From NCBI GenBank assembly GCA_964615935.1, contig CAZTTG010000025.1, forward strand, positions 1 to 64,000: a stretch of 64,000 nucleotides of DNA. Reading direction: 5' to 3'. This DNA comes from CAZTTG01 sp964615935. GTDB lineage: Bacteria > Planctomycetota > UBA1135 > GCA-002686595. Positions within the stretch are counted from its first letter, which is position 1. The number at the start of each line of letters is the position of its first letter. Shown here one piece after another: positions 37,330 to 45,663 of the stretch. The translations under genes were made by a program, and so were the position numbers. The notes beneath the pieces are model-generated. The model was given only the letters and a program-made list of their open reading frames with translations, was not told the origin of the DNA and made no database searches.

Positions 37330-38784
37330 GTGCTCGGCAACGTCCTCCTCATCCATCCCTGCCTCGACCGCCAGCAGCAGTACGGCGACCTCGCCGACCT
37401 GGTGTGGAGCGAGGTCCCCCTCAGCCTGGGCTTCCTGGCGGCCTACCTCGTGGAGCGCGGGGTCGAGGTCAAGATCGTGGACGAGCAGTGGGGACGGCTC
37501 GACGACGAGCGCATCGCCGAGCTGGTCCGCACCTTCCAGCCCCGCCTGGTCGGAATCACCACCCTGACCCCGGTGCTGCACCGCTCCTTCGAGCTGGCCG
37601 AGGGCTTCAAGCGGGCCTCGGCGGAGGTCGCGGTGGTCCTGGGCAACGTGCACCCGACCATCCGGCCGGACGAGTCGCTGAGCCATCCGGCGGTGGACCT
37701 CGTGGTCCGCGGGGAGGGCGAGGTGGCCCTGTGGGAGTGCCTGCAGCACGTCCAGGGGGAGATGGACGCGGCCGAGATCCCGGGCCTCTCCTACCGCAGG
37801 AACGGCGAGATCGTCCACAACCCCGACCGGCCCTACGAGAAGGACCTGGACGTCTTCCCCCGCTGCGCCTACGAGCTCTTGCGCGAGAACATGCCCGCGG
37901 GGGTCGCCCCGGCGCTGCTGTTGACCTCGCGGGGCTGCCCCTACCGCTGCATCTTCTGCTCCTCGCGGCTGGTCAGCGGCCACGCCTACCGCGTGCACAG
38001 CCCGGAGCGGGTGGTGGAGGACGTGGAGTACCTGCTCCACCAGTACGGCCTGCCCAACATGCTGGTGGTGGACGACAACTTCCTGGTGGGGCGCCGGCGA
38101 ATCGAGGAGATCTGCGGGCTCTTCGTCGAGCGCGGGATCCACGAGCGCATCACCTGGTCCTGCCAGGCGCGGGCCGACGCCATCGACGAGCGCGTGCTGG
38201 AGATCATGAGGGGCGCCGGCTGCATCGCGATCTCCTTCGGCATCGAGTGCGGCTCCCAGCGGCTCCTCGACCTGATCGGCAAGCACCAGAGCCTGGAGGC
38301 CAACACCCGGGCGGTGAAGCTCGCCCACCGGGCCGGCCTGCGCACGCGGGGCTCCTTCATCCTGGGCCTGCCCACCGAGACCGCGGAGGAGAGCCGCGAG
38401 ACGATCCGCTTCGCCAAGACCCTGCCGCTGGACGTGGCCAAGTTCGCGCTGGCCACGCCCTATCCGGGGACCGATCTGTACGAGATCGCCGTCGAGGAGG
38501 GGCTGGACGTCGGCGGGGACTGGTCCCGCATGAGCAGCATGGTGATGGGCATGGAGGGGGCCGAGCCCAGCTACGTCCCGCGGGGGCGCACCGCGAAGGA
38601 GCTGGAGCGGGCCCAGACGCGGGCACACCTGGAGTTCTACCTGAGGCCGCGGCAGCTCTGGGCCATCCTGCGGGGCCGCAACCCCGAGCTCCGCATCCGC
38701 TCCTTCGGGCACCTCCTGAGGATGGCCCGGGCCGCGCTGCGCCTGCTGGGAAAGCTGGCTCTGGGGCGGCGTCGGGGCAGCTGA
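37330..38784 (+). CDS. B12-binding-domain radical SAM protein
   Basis: This 484-residue protein has an N-terminal cobalamin-binding Rossmann domain (residues 1-150; 'LVGITTLTPV', 'VVLGNVHPTIRPDE', 'VVRGEGE'). A radical SAM TIM barrel follows, with the [4Fe-4S] motif CxxxCxxC in 'SRGCPYRCIFCSS' near residue 205, then 'VDDNFLVG' and 'ISFGIECGSQRLLDLIGK'. This is the BchE-like class, whose members modify lipids, tetrapyrroles or antibiotics; the substrate is not predictable. A GTG start 7 nt after the -10 with no ribosome site suggests a leaderless mRNA. A basic C-terminal tail ends the protein. Confidence 0.9.
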   Translation: MLGNVLLIHPCLDRQQQYGDLADLVWSEVPLSLGFLAAYLVERGVEVKIVDEQWGRLDDERIAELVRTFQPRLVGITTLTPVLHRSFELAEGFKRASAEVAVVLGNVHPTIRPDESLSHPAVDLVVRGEGEVALWECLQHVQGEMDAAEIPGLSYRRNGEIVHNPDRPYEKDLDVFPRCAYELLRENMPAGVAPALLLTSRGCPYRCIFCSSRLVSGHAYRVHSPERVVEDVEYLLHQYGLPNMLVVDDNFLVGRRRIEEICGLFVERGIHERITWSCQARADAIDERVLEIMRGAGCIAISFGIECGSQRLLDLIGKHQSLEANTRAVKLAHRAGLRTRGSFILGLPTETAEESRETIRFAKTLPLDVAKFALATPYPGTDLYEIAVEEGLDVGGDWSRMSSMVMGMEGAEPSYVPRGRTAKELERAQTRAHLEFYLRPRQLWAILRGRNPELRIRSFGHLLRMARAALRLLGKLALGRRRGS

Positions 38785-38828
38785 TCGGCACCGCAAGGCA
38801 CCGGGAAGGTCTGGGATCGGCTTTTCCC

Positions 38829-38866
38829 TAGTCTACTAGTTGACTAGTTCACTATTTCTCTAGACC
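38829..38866 (+). promoter_or_regulatory. Operator/promoter with 8-bp periodic TAGT repeats
   Basis: TAGT recurs at 38829, 38837 and 38845, with TATT at 38853 and TAG at 38861: an exact 8-bp period in an otherwise GC-rich region. Within it, GTCTACTAGTTGAC (38831-38844) is nearly palindromic. TAGACC at 38861-38866 could be the -10, placing the start of transcription at or near the ATG. This is the expected place for autoregulation by the GntR protein. Confidence 0.7.
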
Positions 38867-38874
38867 ATCGAGGC

Positions 38875-39273
38875 ATGGAGCTGGCCTTCGAGGTGGACAA
38901 GGGAAGTGGCATCCCGCTCTACGTGCAGCTCAGCGAGCAGATCCGCCTGGCGGTGCACCGCGGGGGGCTGCGGCCCGGGGACCCTCTCCCCACCGTGCGG
39001 GCCCTGGCGGTGGAGCTGGGTGTGAACGCCAACACGGTCGCCCGGGTCTTCCGCGAGCTCCAGCGCGAGGGACTGCTCCGCCTGGAGCGCGGGGTGGGGA
39101 CCTTCGTGGCCGAGACCACCGAGGCCCGGGCCGTGGGCGAGCGGGACTTCGAGCGCATCCAGCGCGAGGCGGCGCGCCTGGTCGAGACCAGCCGCGCGGC
39201 CGGCCTGCGCGCGCGCGAGCTGGCCCAGCTCATCGAGACGCTCTGGAAGGAGAACGACCATGCTCATCGGTAG
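38875..39273 (+). CDS. GntR-family regulator, YtrA-like
   Basis: This 132-residue protein has the GntR winged-helix N-terminus: 'GIPLYVQLSEQIRLAVHRG', 'PGDPLPTVRALAVELGVNAN' and 'TVARVFRELQREGLLRLERG'. Only a short helical tail of about 45 residues follows. That size and lack of an effector domain are typical of the YtrA subfamily, whose members repress their own operons encoding transporters or membrane proteins. The operator-like repeats directly upstream fit autoregulation. The following slipin gene starts 14 nt before this gene ends, so it is probably the main regulated target. Confidence 0.9.
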   Translation: MELAFEVDKGSGIPLYVQLSEQIRLAVHRGGLRPGDPLPTVRALAVELGVNANTVARVFRELQREGLLRLERGVGTFVAETTEARAVGERDFERIQREAARLVETSRAAGLRARELAQLIETLWKENDHAHR

Positions 39274-40135
39274 CGCGAATCCCGTCAGCGGCCTCATCGC
39301 CCTGATCACCCTGATCATCGCGGCGGTCGCCCACCTGCAGCTCGGCGCCTCGGACTGGGCCGTGACCGCCATCCTCGCGGCGGGCCTGCTGGTCGCGGCC
39401 TCGCCGCGCCAGATGAACGAGTGGGACCGCGGGGTGCTGCTGCGCCTGGGCCGCTTCCGGCGCGTCCTGCAGCCGGGCATCTCCTGGGTCCTGCCCTTCG
39501 TGGACGCCATCGCGTCCCGCGTGGACATGCGGATCCGCTCGACCGCCTTCTCGGCGGAGAGGACCCTGACCCTGGACACCGTGCCGGTGGACGTGGACGC
39601 GGTGCTCTTCTGGATGGCGACCGACGCCAAGCAGGCGGTCCTGGAGATCCGGCGCTTCGAGGCCACCGTGAGCTTGGCCGCCCAGACCACCCTGCGCGAC
39701 GTGATCGGCAAGACCGAGCTGGTGCGGATGATCTCCGACCGCCAGGCCCTGGACCAGGAGCTCCAGTCGGTCATCGACGCCAAGACCTCGGAGTGGGGCG
39801 TCACGGTCCAGTCGGTGGAGATCCGCGACGTGCGCATTCCCGCCGATCTGGAGGACGCCCTGAGCCGCAAGGCCCAGGCCGAGCGCGAGAAGGAGGCCCG
39901 CGTCATCCTGGCCGAGTCCGAGCTGCTGGTCGCCGAGCAGATGGACAAGGCCTCCCGCGTCTACAAGGCGAACGACACCGCCATGCAGATCCGCGCCATG
40001 AACATGACCTACGAGTCGATCAAGGAGCGCGGCGCGCTGATGGTGGTGCCCACCGGGATGGCCTCCTCCCTCGACACCGGCGTGCTGGGCCTGGCGGCGC
40101 TGGGCTACAAGACCGGCAAGATCGAGCAGGAGTGA
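39260..40135 (+). CDS. Slipin (stomatin/SPFH) membrane protein
   Basis: This 291-residue protein has two N-terminal hydrophobic helices ('LIALITLIIAAVAHLQLG', 'VTAILAAGLLVAA') and an SPFH/band-7 domain: 'EWDRGVLLRLGRFRRVLQPG', 'VDMRIRSTAFSAERTLTLDT', 'TTLRDVIGKTELVRMISDR', then 'VQSVEIRDVRIPADLEDALS' and a coiled-coil Ala/Glu-rich segment. Slipins organise membrane microdomains and often pair with NfeD; no NfeD is seen here. Control by the overlapping GntR gene suggests induction by envelope stress, which is inference. Confidence 0.93.
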   Translation: MLIGSANPVSGLIALITLIIAAVAHLQLGASDWAVTAILAAGLLVAASPRQMNEWDRGVLLRLGRFRRVLQPGISWVLPFVDAIASRVDMRIRSTAFSAERTLTLDTVPVDVDAVLFWMATDAKQAVLEIRRFEATVSLAAQTTLRDVIGKTELVRMISDRQALDQELQSVIDAKTSEWGVTVQSVEIRDVRIPADLEDALSRKAQAEREKEARVILAESELLVAEQMDKASRVYKANDTAMQIRAMNMTYESIKERGALMVVPTGMASSLDTGVLGLAALGYKTGKIEQE

Positions 40136-40145
40136 GGGCGGCCGC

Positions 40146-41885
40146 TCAGCCGCCCCCCCCCGCGCCGCCCCGCGCCTGCTCGAGGAGCCGGCGGTAGCGC
40201 GCCGCCTCGTCGGCCTCGCCGCGGCGCTCGTGGACCTGCACCAGGAGCTCCATGGCGCGCAGCTCGTGCTCGTGCGCGCGCGCCTCCTCGCCGGTGGCCA
40301 GCAGGCAGCGGGCCAGGGCCAGGTGCGTCCCGATGCGCTCCGGCGGGTACCGCAGGCGCTCGCGCAGGGCGTCGGCGGCCTCGCGCGTGCGGCCGGCGGC
40401 CTCGAGCGCCTCGGCCAGCCGGTCGCGGGCGTGGGCGTTGAAGCGATTGCCCGCGAGCACGCCCTCGAGGACCGGAATGGCCTCGCCCGCCCTCCCCCGG
40501 CGCAGGAGGTCGGCGGCCCGCTCGTACTCGGCGAGCTCTGCGAGTCGGCTGCGGGGTGCGTGCCGATCGCTCGCCTCGAGCGGGTGGGGCATGGGGGTGG
40601 TCACGCAGTCGGTGGTGACGTACCCCAGCGCCGCCATGTGCTCGAGGGCCTCCGAGCCCACCGTGGCCGGGAGGCCGGCCTCGACGGGGGCGCGCTCCGC
40701 CACGGCCGCGATGGCGCTGCGCTGCGCGAGGACGGCGTCCTGATCGCCGCCGAAGCGGTCGCTCTCCTCCCGCGGATCCGAGCTCGGGTCGAAGAGCTGC
40801 GGCTCGCCTCCGTGGATGTACTTGGCGCGCGCGTCGGCCCAGCCCGCGAGCGGGCTCCATCCGAAGGCCAGCCAGCCGTGGTAGGACTCGAAGTAGACCC
40901 CGCGCCCGGCCGGCACCGGCGCGTAGAGGCTGCGGCCGTCGACGTCGCCCGGCTCGCCGAGCCCCAGGGCCTCGAGCAGGGTGGGGAACACGTCGACCGC
41001 GCTGACGATCTCGTTCGAGACCTCGCCCGCGCGCAGGCCGTCGGGGTGGCGGAGGATCAGGGGCACCCGAATCGTGGAGTCCCAGCAGTGCGCCCCGTGC
41101 GTGTCCTCGCCGTGCTCGCCCAGGCCCTCCCCATGGTCGCCGATGACCATCACCAGGGTGCGGTCCAGCGCCCCCTCCCTCCGCAGGTCGTCCAGGAGCG
41201 CGCCGATCTCGGCGTCCATGACGGCCACCTCGCCCAGGTAGGGATCGCCGCCGGCCTGCTCGAGGAAGGCATCCGGCGGCGCGTAGGGCGCGTGGGGATC
41301 GAAGAGGTGCACCCACAGGAAGTAGGGCCGCTGGCGGTCGCGCGCGGCCAGCCAGTCGCGGGCCGCGGCCACGACCTCGCGGGCGGGGCGCTCGCTGATC
41401 TGCCCGTCCCAGCGGTCCTCCCGGCCCTGCGGCTGGTCCCAGACCTCGAAGCCCTGGGCGATCCCGAAGGCCCGATCCAGGGCCAGGGCGGCGATGAAGG
41501 CCGCGGTCTGGATTCCCCCGTACCGGGCGCGCTCGGCCAGGGTCATCGCGGCGGGCGGCAGCACCATGGGACCGTTCCCGCGCACCCGGTGCCGCGGCGG
41601 GTAGAGCCCGGTCATCATGGAGGCGTGCGCCGGCAGGGTCAGCGGGGCCACCGTGCGGGCCCACTGGTAGGTCACGCTCTCCTCGGCCAGCCGATCCAGG
41701 TGGGGAGTCACCCCCTCGGGCCCACCGCAGGCCCCCACTGCGTCCCAGCGCGTGGTGTCCAGGGTGATCAGGAGGGCCGAGCGGGGCGAGGTCGGGCCAT
41801 CCGCGTCCGAGCACGCCCAGGCCAGGAGGGCGAGCAGGATCGCGCCGGCGCGGGCGCCGCGCGAGGATCGCATCGAGCGGGGCAT
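40146..41885 (-). CDS. Sulfatase-superfamily lipoprotein with Thr at the nucleophile site and TPR tail
   Basis: This protein of about 579 residues has a lipoprotein signal ('ILLALLAWAC'). Residues 35-400 form an alkaline-phosphatase/sulfatase fold: 'LLITLDTTRWDAVG', 'TLPAHASMMTGLYPPRH' and 'MVIGDHGEGLGEHGEDTHG'. The sulfatase C/S-x-P-x-R site is replaced by T-L-P-A-H, so no formylglycine can form; a Thr nucleophile, as in phosphoglycerol-transferase-type relatives, is likely. The last 120 residues are TPR-like helices. The start at 41885 is chosen for the signal peptide; an in-frame ATG lies 36 nt upstream. The substrate is unknown: phosphate or sulfate ester of an envelope component is plausible. 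Confidence 0.83.
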   Translation of the reverse strand: MPRSMRSSRGARAGAILLALLAWACSDADGPTSPRSALLITLDTTRWDAVGACGGPEGVTPHLDRLAEESVTYQWARTVAPLTLPAHASMMTGLYPPRHRVRGNGPMVLPPAAMTLAERARYGGIQTAAFIAALALDRAFGIAQGFEVWDQPQGREDRWDGQISERPAREVVAAARDWLAARDRQRPYFLWVHLFDPHAPYAPPDAFLEQAGGDPYLGEVAVMDAEIGALLDDLRREGALDRTLVMVIGDHGEGLGEHGEDTHGAHCWDSTIRVPLILRHPDGLRAGEVSNEIVSAVDVFPTLLEALGLGEPGDVDGRSLYAPVPAGRGVYFESYHGWLAFGWSPLAGWADARAKYIHGGEPQLFDPSSDPREESDRFGGDQDAVLAQRSAIAAVAERAPVEAGLPATVGSEALEHMAALGYVTTDCVTTPMPHPLEASDRHAPRSRLAELAEYERAADLLRRGRAGEAIPVLEGVLAGNRFNAHARDRLAEALEAAGRTREAADALRERLRYPPERIGTHLALARCLLATGEEARAHEHELRAMELLVQVHERRGEADEAARYRRLLEQARGGAGGGG

Positions 41886-42006
41886 GCCGCCGATGATGTC
41901 CCCGGCGGGGAGAAGAATCAAAGGGCCGCCGAGGGACGTCGCTCCCGCCCGCGCGGGCGGCCCACCGCATTACGCACCTGTCATCCGGAGGGCCCGCGGG
42001 CGGGCC

Positions 42007-42012
42007 TATCCT
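42007..42012 (+). promoter_or_regulatory. -10 box (TATCCT) of the beta-helix gene
   Basis: TATCCT predicts a leader of about 40 nt before the ATG at 42058. No convincing -35 was seen. Confidence 0.4.
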
Positions 42013-42057
42013 GGAGCCCTTCCCTGGCCGAATCCCCGCATCCGACCACCGCCGATC

Positions 42058-43704
42058 ATGAGAAATACCGCCCGCGCCCTCCTCTGCGCCTCCCTGCTCG
42101 CCCTCCCCGCCGCCGGCCAGTCCATCTCCTCGGCCACCTCGGCCGGGACCCGCTCGCTGGCCCCGGGCGAGGTGCCGGCCCGGGTCGTCCACTTCGTGGA
42201 CGCCTCCGCGGTCGGGGCCGGCAGCGGGACCAGCTGGGCGGACGCCTTCGGCGATCTGCAGGCGGCCCTGGCGGCGGCCTCGACCGGCCACCAGATCTGG
42301 GTCGCGGCCGGGGACTACACCCCCTCCCCCAGCGACGCCACCGCCAGCTTCCACCTGAAGTCGGGGGTCGCCCTCTACGGCGGCTTCGCGGGAGGCGAGA
42401 CCCAGCTCGGGCAGCGGGACTGGGTGGCCAACCGGACCGCCCTCGACGGGGACATCGGGCAGGACGACGTCGTCGGCAGCGGGTATGGGTGGTGGATCGG
42501 CTGGAACATCAACAGCGCCAACTGCGGCCACGTGGTGGTCGCCAGCGGAGTCGACCGGACCGCCGTCCTCGACGGATTCACCATCGAGAACGGGGCCACC
42601 GGGCCCCACGGCACGCCGGCCACCAGCCACCTGATGGGGGCCAGCGGGATGTTCAACACCGAGAGCGATCCCACCGTGAGGAACTGCACCTTCCTGCACA
42701 ACGAGTCGGCCTTCGCCGACGGGGCGGGGATGTACAACCACGACTCCAGCCCGCTGATCTCGAGCTGCAGCTTCCTGGAGAACTACGCGCACCTCGGCGA
42801 CGGGGGCGGCCTGGTCAACCACGGCGCGAGCTCCCCCACCATCGAGGACTGCCGCTTCGACCTCAACGTCGTCGTGGTCGCCGGCTCCGGGGGCGCGGGC
42901 GGCGGCATCGCCCACCAGGCCAGCCTGCCGCTCGAGGTCCGGCGCTGCACCTTCGACCGCAACCTGGCCAAGCCCTTCTGGTCGGCCGGCGACACGGCCT
43001 ACGGCGGGGGCCTCTACGCCCAGACCTTCGGACCGATGGTCACCGCCATCGACTGCGTCTTCACGCGCAACCAGGCCACCATCGGCGGCGGCCTGGCCAC
43101 CTGGGGACCGGCGACGGTGATCAACTGCCTGTTCGAGGACAACCTGGCCCTCCCGCAGCCCAACGATCCCTATCCCGAGCTGGGCGGCTTCGGCGGCGGC
43201 CTGGCGTCCATGGCCAGCAACGGGACCCTGACCGTGGTGAACAGCACCATCGCCCACAACCGCGGCAAGAAGCACGTCGGAATGGACACGGTCAATCCCC
43301 TGGCGAATTCGACCATCGAGAACACCGTCATCTGGGGCAACGTCGCCACCCACCCCGAGGTCATCGGCTACTGGCCCGAGCAGCTCGGGGGCAGCTTCGA
43401 CGCCTCCTACAGCGACATCCAGCGCATCTTCCTTCCGCCCGCGCCGGGCGAGGACCCCATCGACCCCCAGGACCTCCCGGGCTGCATCTCGCAGGATCCG
43501 CTCTTCGCGGCGGCCTTCCCGGGCGGCGACTTCCATCTGCTCCCCGGATCGCCCTGCATCGACGCCGGCGACAACCTGGCGGCCCTGGCGCTGGGCATCG
43601 AGCTCGACCTGGACGGCAATCCCCGCTTCCTGGACGACCCCGCCACCCCCGACACCGGCAACGGCACGGCGCCCATCGTCGACATGGGGGCCTACGAGTA
43701 CTAG
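42058..43704 (+). CDS. Secreted right-handed beta-helix protein
   Basis: This 548-residue exported protein has a signal peptide ('LLCASLLALPAAGQS'). After 'VHFVDASAVGAGSGTSWADA', the usual entry to secreted parallel beta-helix proteins, come about ten rungs rich in Asn, Gly and Cys: 'VRNCTFLHNESAFADGAGMY', 'ISSCSFLENYAHLGDGGGL', 'IEDCRFDLN', 'AIDCVFTRNQATIGGG'. It closes with 'GSPCIDAGDN' and 'DMGAYEY', the ending seen in choice-of-anchor-Q-type proteins. Such folds bind or cleave polysaccharides; no catalytic triad was identified. It ends in TAG, 31 nt from a convergent sulfatase. Confidence 0.83.
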   Translation: MRNTARALLCASLLALPAAGQSISSATSAGTRSLAPGEVPARVVHFVDASAVGAGSGTSWADAFGDLQAALAAASTGHQIWVAAGDYTPSPSDATASFHLKSGVALYGGFAGGETQLGQRDWVANRTALDGDIGQDDVVGSGYGWWIGWNINSANCGHVVVASGVDRTAVLDGFTIENGATGPHGTPATSHLMGASGMFNTESDPTVRNCTFLHNESAFADGAGMYNHDSSPLISSCSFLENYAHLGDGGGLVNHGASSPTIEDCRFDLNVVVVAGSGGAGGGIAHQASLPLEVRRCTFDRNLAKPFWSAGDTAYGGGLYAQTFGPMVTAIDCVFTRNQATIGGGLATWGPATVINCLFEDNLALPQPNDPYPELGGFGGGLASMASNGTLTVVNSTIAHNRGKKHVGMDTVNPLANSTIENTVIWGNVATHPEVIGYWPEQLGGSFDASYSDIQRIFLPPAPGEDPIDPQDLPGCISQDPLFAAAFPGGDFHLLPGSPCIDAGDNLAALALGIELDLDGNPRFLDDPATPDTGNGTAPIVDMGAYEY

Positions 43705-43735
43705 GCGGCCGGTCCGCGAGTACCGCGCTCGCTCC

Positions 43736-45607
43736 TCAGCGAGGCGGGCGCAGCTCCTCGAGGATCCGGTCGATCAGGCGGGGCGCGTAGTTGGCCATGC
43801 GCCTGGGTACCTTCGGGTGCTCGGTGGGGAGGGCCTCGATCCTCTCGGCGATCCCCGCAGCCCGGTGATCCAGTGCGTCGATCGCACCCAGCGCCAGGAT
43901 CGCGGTGAAGACGTCGCTCGTCTCCAGCGAGGCCGCCGAGAGCAGCACCTCGAGGGCGGCCGCCCGCTCGGCCTGCCCGCCGTGCAGGCCCAGGGCCTCG
44001 GCGGCGACGATCCGAACGCTGGCGCGGGGATCCTCCAGGAGCCGGAGGAGCTCCTCCCGGGCCGCGGCGACCGCCGGCCCGCCCCGGGCCAGGATCCCCA
44101 CCGCCCCCCAGTAGCGCATCGCGCCGTCCGCGTGGACCAGGGCGGCGGCCAGCTCCTCGCCGGCCGGCTTCCCGGGGCTCGCGGCGAGCTCGGCCACCTC
44201 CAGGATGACCTCGAGGGGATAGCGCTCCGGATCCCGGCCGAGCTCGTAGGGCGTCGAGCCCGCGCTGCGGGAGTGGATCTGCGCCTCGGGCAGGAAGCCC
44301 AGGTCGCGGACCTCGATGAGGTGACGTCGCTGGGCCGCGCGCAGGCGCTCGAGGGTTCCCCGGTGCTCGGGGGAGGCGGCCAGGTTCACCACCTCGTCGG
44401 GATCGGATCGCAGGTCGTAGAGCTCCTCGGCGGGCTTGGGCTCCCAGAAGAAGGTCCGCGGCGGCTCGAGCCTCCCGGCGTCGTAGAGCTCCCTCCAGAT
44501 CCGGGTGGTCGGCGTCTGGAACATGTAGGCCAGGTGCTGGCCGTAGGGGCGGTGCGGCATGTAGTTGCGCAGGTAGACCCACCGCTCGTCGCGCAGGCTG
44601 CGCACCAGGTCGTAGCGCTCGTCCATCCGGCCGCGGAAGCCGTGCAGGCAGTCCCGGGGAGGGGCCTCGCGCGGGCCCATGAAGGCGCCCCCCTGCATCC
44701 AGGGGGGCGGTTCCAGGCCGGCCAGGCTCAGCACCGTGGGCGCCAGGTCGACGAAGGACACCAGCCGCGCGCTCCGCCCGCCGGGGGCCCAGCCCTCGGG
44801 CGCCAGGTGCCGCCAGCGCTCGGGCAGGCGGACGATCAGCGGCACGCGCAGGCCCGAGTCGTAGGGCCAGCGCTTGCAGCGCGGCAGGCCCGGGCCGTGA
44901 TCGCCGAAGTAGAAGACGATGGTGTCCCGCTCCAGGCCGTCGCGCTCCAGCTCGGCGAGCTTCTCCCCCACCCGCCGGTCCATGGCGGCGAGCTGGTCGT
45001 AGTACTGCGCCCAGTCCCGCCGCACCTCGGGCGCGTCGGGGTGATAGGCCGGCACGCGCACCTCGGCCGGATCGCAGACCGCCTCGTGGGGCCGCTTGCG
45101 GATGCGGCTCTCGTGGGTCTCGCCGAAGTTGAAGACCGCGAAGAAGGGCGCTCCCTGCGGGCGGTTCCGCCAGTGCGCCGTGCCCGAGGAGTCGTCCCAC
45201 ACCCGCCCGGGCTTCTCCAGGTTGTAGTCCTCCTTGGCGTTGTTGGCGGTGTAGTAGCCCGCCTCGCGCAGGAGCTGGGGGAACATGACCATGCCTTCGG
45301 GGAGCCGCGCGCGGCTGCGCATGTGCTGCGAGCCGGTGGAGGTCGGGTACATCCCGGTGATGATCGCCGTGCGCGCGGGCGCGCACACCGGCGCGTTGGA
45401 CCAGACGTGGAGGTAGACCTGCCCCTCGGCGGCCAGGCGATCCAGGTGGGGCGTGTCGGCGCAGGCGTCGCCGTAGGCGCCCAGGTGGGGACCGTTGTCC
45501 TCGCTGGTCAGCCAGAGCAGGTTGGGGCGCTCGGCCTGGGCGCTCGAGCCCGGTGCGAGTACCGGACAGCACAGCGCGGCGAGGAGGAGAATGGGCAGGC
45601 GATGCAT
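43736..45607 (-). CDS. Secreted formylglycine sulfatase with HEAT-like tail
   Basis: This 623-residue exported protein has a signal peptide ('LLLAALCCPVLAPGSSAQ'). Its type I sulfatase motif is 'APVCAPARTAIITGMYP': the Cys of C-x-P-x-R should be converted to formylglycine. Metal ligands appear in 'LLWLTSEDNGPHLGAYGD' and 'VFYFGDHGPGLPRCKRWPYD'. The order and spacing resemble N-sulfoglucosamine sulfohydrolase-like planctomycete sulfatases. The C-terminal 150 residues look like HEAT repeats ('AAREELLRLLEDPRASVRIV'). Activity would need a formylglycine-generating enzyme encoded elsewhere. Substrate probably a sulfated polysaccharide. It shares a short bidirectional promoter region with the amidohydrolase gene. 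Confidence 0.92.
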   Translation of the reverse strand: MHRLPILLLAALCCPVLAPGSSAQAERPNLLWLTSEDNGPHLGAYGDACADTPHLDRLAAEGQVYLHVWSNAPVCAPARTAIITGMYPTSTGSQHMRSRARLPEGMVMFPQLLREAGYYTANNAKEDYNLEKPGRVWDDSSGTAHWRNRPQGAPFFAVFNFGETHESRIRKRPHEAVCDPAEVRVPAYHPDAPEVRRDWAQYYDQLAAMDRRVGEKLAELERDGLERDTIVFYFGDHGPGLPRCKRWPYDSGLRVPLIVRLPERWRHLAPEGWAPGGRSARLVSFVDLAPTVLSLAGLEPPPWMQGGAFMGPREAPPRDCLHGFRGRMDERYDLVRSLRDERWVYLRNYMPHRPYGQHLAYMFQTPTTRIWRELYDAGRLEPPRTFFWEPKPAEELYDLRSDPDEVVNLAASPEHRGTLERLRAAQRRHLIEVRDLGFLPEAQIHSRSAGSTPYELGRDPERYPLEVILEVAELAASPGKPAGEELAAALVHADGAMRYWGAVGILARGGPAVAAAREELLRLLEDPRASVRIVAAEALGLHGGQAERAAALEVLLSAASLETSDVFTAILALGAIDALDHRAAGIAERIEALPTEHPKVPRRMANYAPRLIDRILEELRPPR

Positions 45608-45644
45608 GAGCGGGCAGGCGACCGGGGCGGCCGCTCCCCGGCGC

Positions 45645-45655
45645 TATGGTAGACT
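45645..45655. promoter_or_regulatory. Overlapping bidirectional -10 (TATGGTAGACT)
   Basis: The plus strand reads TATGGT (45645-45650) and TAGACT (45650-45655). The minus strand reads TACCAT over 45651-45646. A TANNNTA core gives a -10 on both strands in the 56-bp gap between sulfatase and amidohydrolase genes. Confidence 0.45.
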
Positions 45656-45663
45656 CCGCGCCC

